Under the pieces are notes generated by a model, which was given only the letters and a program-made list of their open reading frames with translations, was not told the DNA's origin and did no database searches. Shown here one piece after another: positions 17,691 through 28,200 of a stretch of DNA of 64,000 nt; the first letter of the stretch is position 1; the number at the start of each line of letters is the position of its first letter. The position numbers were made by a program, and so were the translations under genes. Source of the stretch: Streptomyces coeruleorubidus (GTDB taxonomy: Bacteria; Actinomycetota; Actinomycetes; Streptomycetales; Streptomycetaceae); NCBI RefSeq assembly GCF_028885415.1, contig NZ_CP118527.1:3906001-3970000 (forward strand), given 5' to 3'.

Positions 17691-18992
17691 ATGAACAATT
17701 GGTCCGAGGGATGGTCCGACGACAACCGCGGCAGCCGGTACGGACGCGGAAGCGCGAGCGCACAGCCCGAGAGCGCCCGCGTGATGCGGCAGGTCCGCCG
17801 CGGTCCGGCGCCGTCGCCCGGGCAGGGTGCCTACGGCGGCGCAGCGCCGTACGCCGGCGGGGTACCGCAGCAGCCGTCGTACGTCGACGGCGGCTACGCC
17901 GAGCCGCCGGGCGCCTACGACAGCGGCTACAACACCGGCCAGGTCTACGGCTCCCCCGGCGGCAGAGGCCCCGGCGGTCCGGGCGACGGCATGTACGAGC
18001 CGCGCCCCGCGCCGAACTGGCGCCGCCGTATCAAGGTGACGGCCATCATGGTCGTGACGGTGCTGGCCGTGACGAGCGTCGCCACGTACTTCTGGGCCGA
18101 CTCCAAGCTCAACCGCGACGTCGACCTGTCGAAGGTCATCGACCGTCCGGAGGCGGGCGAGGGCACGAACTACCTGATCGTCGGCTCCGACAGCCGCGCG
18201 GGCATGTCGGCCGAGGAGAAGAAGAAGCTGCACACCGGGTCCGCCAAGGGCAAGCGCACGGACTCGATGATGATCCTGCACACCGGCAGCAACGGCCCGA
18301 CGCTGATCTCGCTGCCGCGTGACTCGAACGTCACGATCCCGTCGTTCAAGGGCTCCGACTCCGGCAAGTTCTACCCGGCCACGGGCCGCCAGGTGAAGCT
18401 GAACGCGGCGTACGCGGAGGACGGCCCCGAACTGCTGGTCCGTACCGTCGAGGCCAACACGGGCCTGCACATCGACCACTACGTGGAGATCGGCTTCGGC
18501 GGCTTCGCGAACATCGTGGACGCGGTCGGCGGTGTCGAGATGGACATCCCGCAGGACATCAAGGACAAGAAGTCGGGCGCGGATCTCAAGAAGGGCAAGC
18601 AGACCCTCAACGGCGAGCAGGCCCTCGCCTTCGTCCGCACCCGCTACGCGCTCGCGGGCTCCGACCTGGACCGTACGAAGAACCAGCAGAAGTTCCTGTC
18701 GGCCCTGGCCAACCAGGTCGCCACCCCGAGCACGATCCTCAACCCGTTCAGGCTGTACCCGACCATGGGCGCGGGCCTGGACTCCCTGGTGGTCGACAAG
18801 GACATGGGCCTGTTCGACCTGGCGTCCATGTTCTGGGCGATGAAGGGCGTCAGCGGCGGCGAGGGCAAGTCGATGAACATGCCGATCTCGGGCAACTCCG
18901 CGAACGGCAACCTCCAGTGGGACAGCGCGAAGATGAAGACGCTGGTGAACCAGCTGAAGAACGACGAGACGGTCACCGTCTCGGGCAACTGA
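17691..18992 (+). CDS. LCP family glycopolymer ligase 7
   Basis: A 433-residue protein starting at ATG 17691 (MNNWSEGWSDDNRG). The long cytoplasmic N-terminus is rich in Gly, Tyr and Pro (GAYGGAAPYAGGVPQQ), followed by one membrane helix (about residues 115-135) and an LCP domain: NYLIVGSDSRAGM, RTDSMMILHTG, ISLPRDSNVTIP, AFVRTRYALAGSD. It has no LytR_C domain. The Gly/Tyr/Pro-rich tail differs from those of the other six and may be a protein-interaction or clustering region; that is inference. A strong terminator follows. Confidence 0.92.
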   Translation: MNNWSEGWSDDNRGSRYGRGSASAQPESARVMRQVRRGPAPSPGQGAYGGAAPYAGGVPQQPSYVDGGYAEPPGAYDSGYNTGQVYGSPGGRGPGGPGDGMYEPRPAPNWRRRIKVTAIMVVTVLAVTSVATYFWADSKLNRDVDLSKVIDRPEAGEGTNYLIVGSDSRAGMSAEEKKKLHTGSAKGKRTDSMMILHTGSNGPTLISLPRDSNVTIPSFKGSDSGKFYPATGRQVKLNAAYAEDGPELLVRTVEANTGLHIDHYVEIGFGGFANIVDAVGGVEMDIPQDIKDKKSGADLKKGKQTLNGEQALAFVRTRYALAGSDLDRTKNQQKFLSALANQVATPSTILNPFRLYPTMGAGLDSLVVDKDMGLFDLASMFWAMKGVSGGEGKSMNMPISGNSANGNLQWDSAKMKTLVNQLKNDETVTVSGN

Positions 18993-19004
18993 GCACCGGC
19001 ATGC

Positions 19005-19034
19005 GTCGGGGGCACCCACGGGGGTGCCCCCGAC
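19005..19034. terminator. Bidirectional hairpin after LCP gene 7
   Basis: A 13-bp perfect stem, GTCGGGGGCACCC (19005-19017) with GGGTGCCCCCGAC (19022-19034), and a 4-base loop lie between the convergent LCP and copper-storage genes. Confidence 0.88.
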
Positions 19035-19050
19035 TGCTGTGAGGCGGTCC

Positions 19051-19413
19051 TCACATCGTGGCGGCCGACATCGAGCGGCACATCTCGGCACAGCGGCGAC
19101 ACGCCTCGGCGCAGCGCATCATCTGGGCGTCGTCCGGCATGGACATACACGCCTCGGCGCACATGTCACAGGCCCGGGCACACATCGCGCACATCTCGGC
19201 CGACAGCGGCGAGCGGCGCATCATCATGTCGGCGCACATGCGCGTCATCTCGGCGCAGTCCATCACCGCGCGCATGATCTGCATCTGGGCCTGGCCGCCC
19301 ATCTGCAGGCAGGAGCTCATGGTCTCCTCGCACACGCTGTGGCAGGTCATGCACGCCTGGACGCAGTCCTGCATCTCCTTGCTCAGCGGGGTCATGGTGG
19401 GCTGCTGGGTCAT
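19051..19413 (-). CDS. Four-helix-bundle copper-storage protein (Csp/DUF326 type)
   Basis: A 120-residue protein with 16 cysteines, mostly in CxxxC spacing along predicted helices (DCVQACMTCHSVC, CAMCARACDMC, CAEACRRCAEMC), plus many methionines. This is the pattern of cytosolic copper-storage proteins, which line the core of a four-helix bundle with Cys thiolates that bind many Cu(I) ions. There is no signal peptide, pointing to the cytosolic Csp3-like type. GGGAGGAATC lies directly before ATG 19413, and the gene has its own hairpin downstream. It is isolated from the other metal-related genes at 52-57 kb. Name by family resemblance; symbol not assigned. Confidence 0.87.
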   Translation of the reverse strand: MTQQPTMTPLSKEMQDCVQACMTCHSVCEETMSSCLQMGGQAQMQIMRAVMDCAEMTRMCADMMMRRSPLSAEMCAMCARACDMCAEACMSMPDDAQMMRCAEACRRCAEMCRSMSAATM

Positions 19414-19555
19414 GATTCCTCCCGGGGGGACGGCGAGAGCCGGGGGTCGGCCCTTGCTGCCTTCCGTCCTACGCCTGCCCGGCCTCGGCCGCCACGGGGC
19501 GGAAGGAAGGAATGCGCCATGCGTGCGTCAGGGCAGGCCGCCGAGGCAGAACGCA

Positions 19556-19587
19556 GGTCGCCCTCCTGGCTGGGCAGGAGGGCGACC
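19556..19587. terminator. Hairpin terminator after acyl-CoA dehydrogenase
   Basis: A 13-bp stem, GGTCGCCCTCCTG (19556-19568) with CAGGAGGGCGACC (19575-19587), lies 20 nt past the stop codon of the minus-strand dehydrogenase gene. Confidence 0.85.
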
Positions 19588-19607
19588 GGAGGGACAAAAC
19601 GACGGGC

Positions 19608-20765
19608 TTACGGCAGGTTTCGCGCCATCACGATGCGCTGAACCTGGTTCGTGCCCTCGTAGATCTGCGTGATCTTGGCGTCGCGCATCATGCGCTCCAC
19701 CGGGTAGTCGCGGGTGTAGCCGTACCCGCCGAGGAGCTGGACCGCGTCCGTGGTGACCTCCATGGCCACGTCCGATGCGAAGCACTTGGCGGCGGCGCCC
19801 AGGTAGGTGAGGTCGGTGTCGCCGCGCTCGGAGGCGGCTGCGGCCTGGTAGGTCAGGGCGCGGGCGGCCGAGATCTTCATGGCCATGTCGGCGAGCATGA
19901 ACTGGATGCCCTGGAAGTCGGCGATCGGCTTGCCGAACTGCTTGCGCTCCTTGACGTAGCCCTTGGCGTAGTCGAGGGCGCCCTGGGCGATGCCGAGGGC
20001 CTGGGCGGCGATCGTGATGCGGGTGTGGTCCAGGGTCTTCATGGCTGTCGCGAAACCCGAGCCCTCCTCGCCGATCATGCGGTCGGCGGGGATACGGACG
20101 TTGTCGAGGTAGACCTCGCGGGTCGGGGAGCCCTTGATGCCGAGCTTCTTCTCCGGGGCACCGAAGGAGACACCCTCGTCCGACTTCTCGACGACGAAGG
20201 CGGAAATGCCCTTGGAGCGCTTGGCCGGGTCCGTGACCGCCATCACCGTGTAGAACTCGGACTCGCCCGCGTTGGTGATCCAGCGCTTCACGCCGTTGAG
20301 GACGTAGTGGTCGCCGTCGCGGACGGCTTTCGTCTTCATGCCGGCGGCGTCGGAGCCGGCGTCCGGCTCGGACAGGCAGTACGAGAACATGCCGTCGCCC
20401 TTGGCGAGCGGGGCCATGTACTTCTTCTTCAGCTCCTCGGAGCCGGAGAGGATCACCGGGAGCGAGCCCAGCTTGTTCACCGCGGGGATGAGGGAGGACG
20501 AGGCGCAGACGCGTGCGACCTCCTCGATCACTATGACGGTCGCCAGGGCGTCGGCGCCCGAGCCGCCGTACTCCTCGGGTACGTGCACGGCGTGCAGGTC
20601 GTTCGCGACCAGCGCCTCGAGCGCCTCCTGCGGGAAGCGTGCCTCCTCGTCCACCGCGGCGGCGTACGGCGCGATCTTCGCCTCGGCCAGCGAGCGGACG
20701 GCGTCACGGAGCATGTCGTGCTCCTCGGACGGGCGGTACAGGTCGAAGTCAGCCGATCCGGCCAA
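19608..20765 (-). CDS. Acyl-CoA dehydrogenase
   Basis: A 385-residue flavoenzyme of normal family length, starting at TTG 20765 (LAGSADFDLYRPSEEHDML). N-terminal, middle and C-terminal ACAD domains are all present. Signatures are CLSEPDAGSDAAG (FAD and substrate binding), QFGKPIADFQGIQF, and LLGGYGYTRDYPVERMMRD followed by IYEGTNQVQR; the Glu of YEGTNQ (about residue 368) is in the usual position of the catalytic base. It would oxidise an acyl-CoA to the enoyl-CoA in fatty-acid or branched-chain amino-acid breakdown, passing electrons to ETF. The substrate cannot be set from sequence. The gene stands alone. Confidence 0.9.
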   Translation of the reverse strand: MAGSADFDLYRPSEEHDMLRDAVRSLAEAKIAPYAAAVDEEARFPQEALEALVANDLHAVHVPEEYGGSGADALATVIVIEEVARVCASSSLIPAVNKLGSLPVILSGSEELKKKYMAPLAKGDGMFSYCLSEPDAGSDAAGMKTKAVRDGDHYVLNGVKRWITNAGESEFYTVMAVTDPAKRSKGISAFVVEKSDEGVSFGAPEKKLGIKGSPTREVYLDNVRIPADRMIGEEGSGFATAMKTLDHTRITIAAQALGIAQGALDYAKGYVKERKQFGKPIADFQGIQFMLADMAMKISAARALTYQAAAASERGDTDLTYLGAAAKCFASDVAMEVTTDAVQLLGGYGYTRDYPVERMMRDAKITQIYEGTNQVQRIVMARNLP

Positions 20766-20950
20766 GGTCTCTCACGCTCCAAAACGCTGCGATGGTGGCG
20801 CTAACTACCGTTAAGTAATCAAAAGTTTATGGGGTCGCCCACGAGAGGGATACGTGACCTAGACGACAGCGGGAAAGTTGCCCCGTGAAGCGCGTTCCCA
20901 TGCCCCGGCTATGCTCGGGCGCGCACCTGCCGTAGACCCCTGGAGCACCC

Positions 20951-22294
20951 ATGGCCCTGAAGATCACCGTGATCGGCACCGGTTATCTCGGCGCGACACA
21001 CGCGGCGGCCATGGCCGAGCTGGGCTTCGAGGTGCTTGCCCTCGACGTCGTGCCCGAGAAGATCGAGATGCTGGAGCGCGGCGAGGCTCCGATGTACGAG
21101 CCGGGGCTCGACGAGCTGCTGCGCCGGCACGTCGCCGGTTTCGAGGGTTCCAGCGGGCGTCTGCGCTTCACCCAGGACTGGGCCGAGGTCGGTGCCTTCG
21201 GCGATGTGCACTTCGTCTGCGTGAACACCCCGCAGCGGCACGGCGAGTACGCCTGTGACATGAGTTACGTCGACTCCGCGTTCGCCTCGCTCGCCCCACA
21301 TCTGCACGGTCCCGCCCTGGTCGTCGGCAAGTCGACCGTGCCCGTCGGCTCCGCCGACCGGCTGGCGGCCTACCTGTCCGCGCACGCGCCCGCCGGCGAG
21401 GACGCCGAGCTGGCCTGGAACCCGGAGTTCCTGCGCGAGGGCTTCGCGGTCGACGACACGCTGCACCCCGACCGGATCGTGGTCGGCGTGCGCAGCGAGC
21501 GCGCCGAGAAGCTGCTGCGGGAGGTGTACGCCACGCCGATCGCCGAGGGCTCGCCGTTCGTGGTGACCGACTTCCCGACGTCCGAGCTGGTGAAGACCTC
21601 CGCGAACTCCTTCCTCGCCACGAAGATCTCGTTCATCAACGCCATGGCGGAGGTGTGCGAGGCAGCGGGCGGTGACGTGGCCAAGCTGGCGGAGGCCATC
21701 GGTTACGACGACCGGATCGGCAAGAAGTTCCTGCGGGCCGGGATCGGGTTCGGCGGCGGATGTCTGCCGAAGGACATCCGCGCCTTCATGGCACGGGCCG
21801 GCGAGCTGGGTGCCGACCAGGCGCTGACGTTCCTGCGCGAGATCGACTCCATCAACATGCGCCAGCGCGGGCAGATGGTGGAGCTGGCCCGGCAGGCGCT
21901 GGGCGGCGGGCCGTTCCTCGGCAAGCGCGTCGCGGTGCTGGGCGCGACGTTCAAGCCCGACTCGGACGACGTACGGGACTCCCCCGCGCTGAACGTCGCC
22001 GGGCAGATCCACCTCCAGGGCGGCCAGGTCACGGTCTACGACCCCAAGGGCATGGACAACGCCCGCCGCGTCTTCCCGACCCTCGGCTACGCCGACTCGG
22101 CGCTGGATGCCGTACGCGGCGCCGACATCGTGCTGCACCTGACGGAGTGGCGGGAGTTCCGGGAGCTGGACACCGAGGCCCTCGGCGAGGTCGCGGCGGC
22201 CCGGGTCATCCTCGACGGCCGCAACGCCCTCGACCCTGAGCGCTGGCGCAAGGCCGGGTGGACGTACCGGGCGATGGGGCGGCCGAACGCCTGA
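20951..22294 (+). CDS. ugd: UDP-glucose 6-dehydrogenase
   Basis: placeholder. Confidence 0.9.
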   Translation: MALKITVIGTGYLGATHAAAMAELGFEVLALDVVPEKIEMLERGEAPMYEPGLDELLRRHVAGFEGSSGRLRFTQDWAEVGAFGDVHFVCVNTPQRHGEYACDMSYVDSAFASLAPHLHGPALVVGKSTVPVGSADRLAAYLSAHAPAGEDAELAWNPEFLREGFAVDDTLHPDRIVVGVRSERAEKLLREVYATPIAEGSPFVVTDFPTSELVKTSANSFLATKISFINAMAEVCEAAGGDVAKLAEAIGYDDRIGKKFLRAGIGFGGGCLPKDIRAFMARAGELGADQALTFLREIDSINMRQRGQMVELARQALGGGPFLGKRVAVLGATFKPDSDDVRDSPALNVAGQIHLQGGQVTVYDPKGMDNARRVFPTLGYADSALDAVRGADIVLHLTEWREFRELDTEALGEVAAARVILDGRNALDPERWRKAGWTYRAMGRPNA

Positions 22295-25200
22295 GTTCGA
22301 CCGGCCGTCCGGGTTCGACCGGAGCAGACGCACACGGCTGACGCGGTCCGCGGCAACAGGGTGGGCGCCGCTCCGGCCGGGGCTCAGCCGGCCGGAGCGG
22401 CGCCCGCTCCATTCTCCACGCCATCGCCATGGTTCGGGAACCGCTTTCCAAGGAGAGCGGGATGACGACCGTCAGCCTGCCCGGCCGCTACCCGAACTCA
22501 CCACGCAGGTCAGCCCTTGCCCGGTAACGGCGCATCTTCGCCCGGGCCCCGCAGACCTGCATCGAGCACCAGCGGCCGCGGCCGGCCGGACTGCGGTCGT
22601 AGTACGCCCAGAGGCAGTCGGCGGCCTCGCAGGCCTTGAGCCTGCTCCAGGTGCCCGCGACCAGCGCCTCGGCGACGGCGGCTGCGACCCGGGAGAGCAG
22701 GGGGCCCTCGTCGGCCGGGGCGAGGGTCGCCGAGCCGTCCCGCCGGTCGACCGCCACCAGCAGCGGCGCCCCGGCCAGCAGTTCGCCCAGCGGCGTCACC
22801 TCGCGGTGCGGCGGGTGGCCCGCGTGGGCGAGCAGGGCCGCGCGCAGGGACTCGCGCAGTGCGCGGGCGTCCCCGACCTCGTCCGGCGTGATCCCGAAGC
22901 GTGCCCGGCCCTCCGCCGTGTCCAGGGAGTCGGCGCCCGACTCGATGTCCAGCGTGTTCACCAGGGCCTCGACCAGGGCCAGGCCGCCGGGCGCGGGCGT
23001 TCTCTCCGTCATGGCTGGACCGTACCTCTCGGGCACCTCTCGGATTTCCCCTTGCGAGGTTACCGCCAATGGCCCAGCATGAAGTAACGGTTACCGGTTA
23101 CTCGGGTTATGTAGGTAACCCTGTGACCCTGGAACCCGGGGAACAGCCGCTTCAAGGAGGAAGTCATGGCTCTCGCCAAGCTCGGTGTCGTCGTCCTGGA
23201 CTGTCCCGACCCGCACGCACTGGCCGGCTTCTACGCCGAGGTGCTCGGCGGCACTCCCGCGGTGGAGGCCGACGACTCGGGCGAGTGGGTCGACCTGAAG
23301 GTGCCGGGCGGACCGGCGCTGGCCTTCCAGGAAGCTCCCGGGTACGTGCCGCCGAAGTGGCCGTCGCCCGACCACTCGCAGCAGTTCCATCTCGATCTGG
23401 ACGTGGAGGACCTGGACGCGGCCGAGAAGGGCGTGCTGGCGCTCGGCGCGAAGCCGCTGGACGCCGAGGACCGGACAAGGACCTTCCGGGTTTACGCCGA
23501 CCCGGCCGGGCACCCGTTCTGCCTCTGCGCCTGCTGACACCGGGAGGCCCCATGTCCGCTGTGGCACGTTTCCGTACCGTCGTCGTCGACTGCCCCGACC
23601 CGCGCGAGCTGGCCCGTTTCTACGCGCAGGTCGGGGGCGGCACACCCGAGGACGACGACCCGGACTGGGTGGTGCTGCGGCTCCCCGACGGGCCGCGGCT
23701 CGCCTTCCAGCGCTCGCCCGGGTACACCCCGCCGGAGTGGCCCCGGGCCGACCGCAACGCCCAGCAGTTCCACCTGGACTTCGACGGCGGGTCGACCTGG
23801 GAGGAGATCGACGCGGCCGAGGAGCGGGTGCTGGCGCTGGGGGCGCGGGTGCTGGACCGGGAGGACTACGAGAAGAAGGACTTCCGGGTGTACGCCGACC
23901 CGGCGGGGCATCCGTTCTGCCTGTGCCGGATCGAGCACACCGCCTGAGTCACCTGCCTGCCGGTCACCCGTCCAGCTCGGAGATGGTCGCCGCCGACGGC
24001 TCGCGTCGCTGCTGGGCGGCGCGGGCGGCGAAGTCGGCGCCGCGCAGCACCCGCTGGACGTTGCCCCAGGTAAGAAGGGCCACGTCGGCCTCGTCCCAGC
24101 CACGCCGCAGCAACTCGGCGATCAGCCGCGGATAGCAGGAGGTGTCGCCGAGTTCCTGCGGGTGGGCCGAGCCCGAGTCGTACGTGCCGGACAGCCCGAC
24201 GCACTGCGCACCGGCCACGGTCCGGATGTGGTCCAGATGGTCGGCGACGTCGCGGACGGTCGGGCCGGTCTGCTCGGCGGTCAGCGGCACCAGGCACAGA
24301 CCCTTGGCCGCGCCCAGCTCCGCCAGCAGGTCGTCGGGGAGGTTGACCGGGTGGGGGCGCAGGGCGCGGGCGGCGGAGCGGCTGCACAGCACGGGCGCCC
24401 GGGAGAGCCTCAGGACCCGGCGGACGGTCGGCGCGGAGGCGCCGGAGAGGTCCACGATCACGCCGAGCCGGTTCATCTCGCGCACGACCTCCTCGCCGAA
24501 CCGCGTCAGCCCCGCGTCGCTCGCCCAGGACACGCCGGTCAGCGTCAGGACGCGCAGGCCGAGGAAGTGCAGCTGACGCAGGATGCCCAGCGAGTCGCCC
24601 ACGGCCGGGGCCCCGGCGGGACCGAGGAGCACGGCGACGCGGCCGCGGTTACGGGCGTCCGCGACCTGCCCTGCCGTGCAGACCTGCCGCAGTCCCTCGT
24701 CGCAGGTCCGGGCGACGGCCTTGGCCAGGTCCAGCTGCTCCAGGGTGGCGCCGACGGCCCGGTCGCCGTCCAGGCCCTCCGGCAGGTGCAGCGACCAGAA
24801 CAGCGCGCCCACATGCCCGCGGCGCAGGCGGGGCACGTCCGTGTCGACGGTGCCCTCGCCCTCCTCCAGGTCGTAGTGGGACAGCCGCTTGAGCGCCCAG
24901 GGCAGTCCGTTGTAGCCGTCGGCCACGGGGTAGGCGGCGAGGACGGCGTGGGCCCGGGCCATCGGCTCGTCGTCCGGGTCGGAGACGGGCTCGTAGGGCT
25001 CCGCCGCCATGACGGCCTCGTCGGGGTACGGCTCGGACAGGTCGCCGAACTCACCGGCCGTGGCAGTGGCGCGCAGGTCGTCCTGGAGGTCTGCCATGGC
25101 GGCTCCGTACGGTCGTTCGTGAGGTACGGCCACCGTCGCACGGAGCGCGGAGTGGTTCCTGGCGGGCAGGGCGTTCGGGGTACGGGGTCGGTGATCGCCG

Positions 25201-28200
25201 GCCGGTGATCGCCGGCCCATCGTCATGCCACGGCCCAGTGCGCAGCCCACCGGTCTCCCCTGGCTCGTCAGTCCCAGGACTTCACACCCGTTCATACCCA
25301 CGATGTGACCTGCACCACTCGCGAGGTCTAGGCCAGCTCAGGGTCGATTAGACAGGTGTCGTTCGGGTATCTCCGGAGAGACGGCAGCGTCAAGCATACG
25401 GCCATTCGAGTCACTCTTTCGGATGACAGTCGTTCCGCCCTCTTAGGATGGGAAGGTTTCGGCACGCCAAGTGCTGTTCGCCGCCGTCATTCTCCCGAAG
25501 GAGCGCCATGCCCAGGTCCGTGGACCCGAGCCTCAACCGCCGCAAGCTGCGTCTCGCCCTCAAGGCAGCCCGCGACAAGCGCGGCCTGACCCAACGGCAG
25601 GCAGCCGAAGTGCTCGAGTGGTCGTTGTCCAAGCTGATCCGGATCGAGGCGGGCTCGGTCAGCCTCTCCGTGACGGACCTGCGGGCGATGCTCCAGGAAT
25701 ACGGGGTCGAAGATCCGGACCTGGTCACGGAACTGGAAGAGGCGGCCCGGGGCAGCAAAGGCCAGTCGTGGTGGTCCGAGTACAACGACATCATCAGCCA
25801 GCCCTTCGCCCAGTACCTGGGGTACGAGAGCGCGGCGAACGCCATCAGGGGCTACCACCCCAGCCTCATCCCCAGTCACTTGCAGATCGCGGACTACGTG
25901 TCCGCTCTGTTCGAGGCGGGCCAGCCCAACCCCAGGGCGCAACAACACATCGACCTCCGCATGGCCCGGCAGGAGCGGGTCCTTCAGGAGGACGGCCCCG
26001 AAGTGGAGATGATCCTCGACGAGGCGGCCCTGCGCCGCCAAGTCGGCGGACCCGCGACGATGCGCCGCCAACTGGGCTTCATCAAGGACCTGGTCGCCGA
26101 GCGCCGGGCCACTTTGCGGGCCCTGCCCTTCACCGCGGGCGCACACGACAGCCTGGACAGCACGTTCTTCCTCCTGGGCTTCCAGGCCGACGAAGACGTG
26201 CTCTACATGGCAGGCCCGGGAGGCATGCTCACCAACCGGGACGACCGTGAACTCGTCGCCCGGTACCAGGAATGCTTCGAGGATTTGCGCAACAAGGCGC
26301 TGACCGAGGACGACACGGTGGCGCTGCTCGACGAACTCATCGAACAATTCCACCGCACCTGACCGCCGGTTCAGCGTGCCACGGGGGCCCAGGGGAAGCC
26401 ATGACGACGGACAAGGGGAGGAAGAGGCGCCGCACGTCGGAGCCGTCCCCCGGTAAGGCGCGCGCTCGTTCCACCCGTCCGGTGGCCGCCCCTGGGCCCG
26501 GTCACCGGGCCCAGGGCTCCGAGCACACCGCTCTGGCCAGGAGAGCGCTCGCCGGCCGTGAGGCGTGCGCTCGTCTGCTCCGGCTGAGGAAGGCGGAAAC
26601 CGAGCAGCACATCAAGCGCCGCCGGGCCCACACGGACGATCTCATACGGGTGGTGCGCAACCTCGCCGCACTGGTGGTGTTCTCATCGGCCGTCTCCACC
26701 CTCGTGGCCTACGCCGGCATTCGCATGGGCGTGCCACCGGAGATGTGCTGGATCGGCAGCATCGGCGGAGGACCGCTTCTGGTCCGCACGTTCATCAAGC
26801 TCTTCGAGACGGTACGTCCCTTGCTGCCGGACGCACCAGAAGATCAACCGTCCAATGACGAGCGGTAGCAGGGGAGCGCACCCACCACCAGCCCGCGAGC
26901 ACGGAAACCCCGACCAGCACCGTCAGCCACATGGTCAGCCGCGCCCACAGGGCCCCGCCGAGGAGCGAGGCACCCGCTCCGGCACCCGAGGCGAGCGCAC
27001 CGGTCACCAGGCAGTACCCGACGAGGCCGGGTTCCCTGGTCGTCGACCGCTCACGGCGCGGGCTGCTCATCTCGTGTCCGTCCGAATCCGATTCGCTCAT
27101 GGCGCCGCCTCGCCCGTGACCGGGCAGGTCATCCACGCTATCGCCGTCCGCCAGGCGTCCGGGCTGAAGGCCAGCACCATGCGGTTCGGGGACTTCGAGT
27201 CGCGTACGAGGATCTCCCCCGAGACCACGGCCATTTCGCAGCACTGTTCCCCGCTGTTGCCACCGCTGTAACTGCTCTTCCGCCAAAGAACCGCACCCCG
27301 ATCCTCAGCCAACGCCGCCCCCTCTCGCACGCCGAGTTGCCACTCCTGGCAGCTCGCCCGGCGCCGGGAGACCGCACCCGTGCGGCTCGGGCCCTGTCAA
27401 TGCCAGGCTCGATCCGAGAAAACTGCGATACCGCGGTACCACCACGGTCTTACCCGCTGTAGCCGCCGTTCAACAGCCTGCCGTCGGTCCGACCCGTCCT
27501 GCCGGGCCGCAGGGTGCGCACACCGGCCATGGTCACGAACGGGGCCGCTGTCAGCCGTCCAGGTCTTCGATACGGGCGTTGGACGGCGACCGCGTGCCCC
27601 GGAGCCCGCGGGCCACGTCCTCGGCCGCGTCCAGCACCCGCACCGCGTTCTTCCAGGTCAGCTTCGCCAGGTCGGCCTTCGACCAGCCGCGGTCCAGCAG
27701 CTCCGCGATCAGGTTCGGGTAGCCGGAGACGTCGTCCAGGCCGTCGGGGGTGAAGGCCGTGCCGTCGTAGTCGCCGCCGATGCCGAGGTGGTCGATGCCG
27801 GCGGCCTCGCGCATGTGGTCCAGGTGGTCCGCGACCGTGGCCACCGTCGCGACGGGGCGCGGGTGCCGCTCCTCGAAGGCGCGGTGGACCTTCATGGCCT
27901 CCGCGGTGGTGTCGAGGTGGTGGAAGCCGTGGGCGCGCATGTTCTCGTCGGCCGCGGCGGTCCAGTCGACCGCGGCCTGGAGCACGAACTTCGGCACGAA
28001 CGTCACCATCGCCATGCCGCCGTTGGCGGGCAGCCGCTCCAGGACGTCGTCCGGGATGTTGCGCGGGTGGTCGCACACGGCCCGCGCCGAGGAGTGGGAG
28101 AAGATCACCGGGGCGGAGCTCGTGTCGAGCGCGTCGCGCATGGTCGTCGCGGCCACGTGGGAGAGGTCGACGAGCATGCCGAGCCGGTTCATCTCCCGCA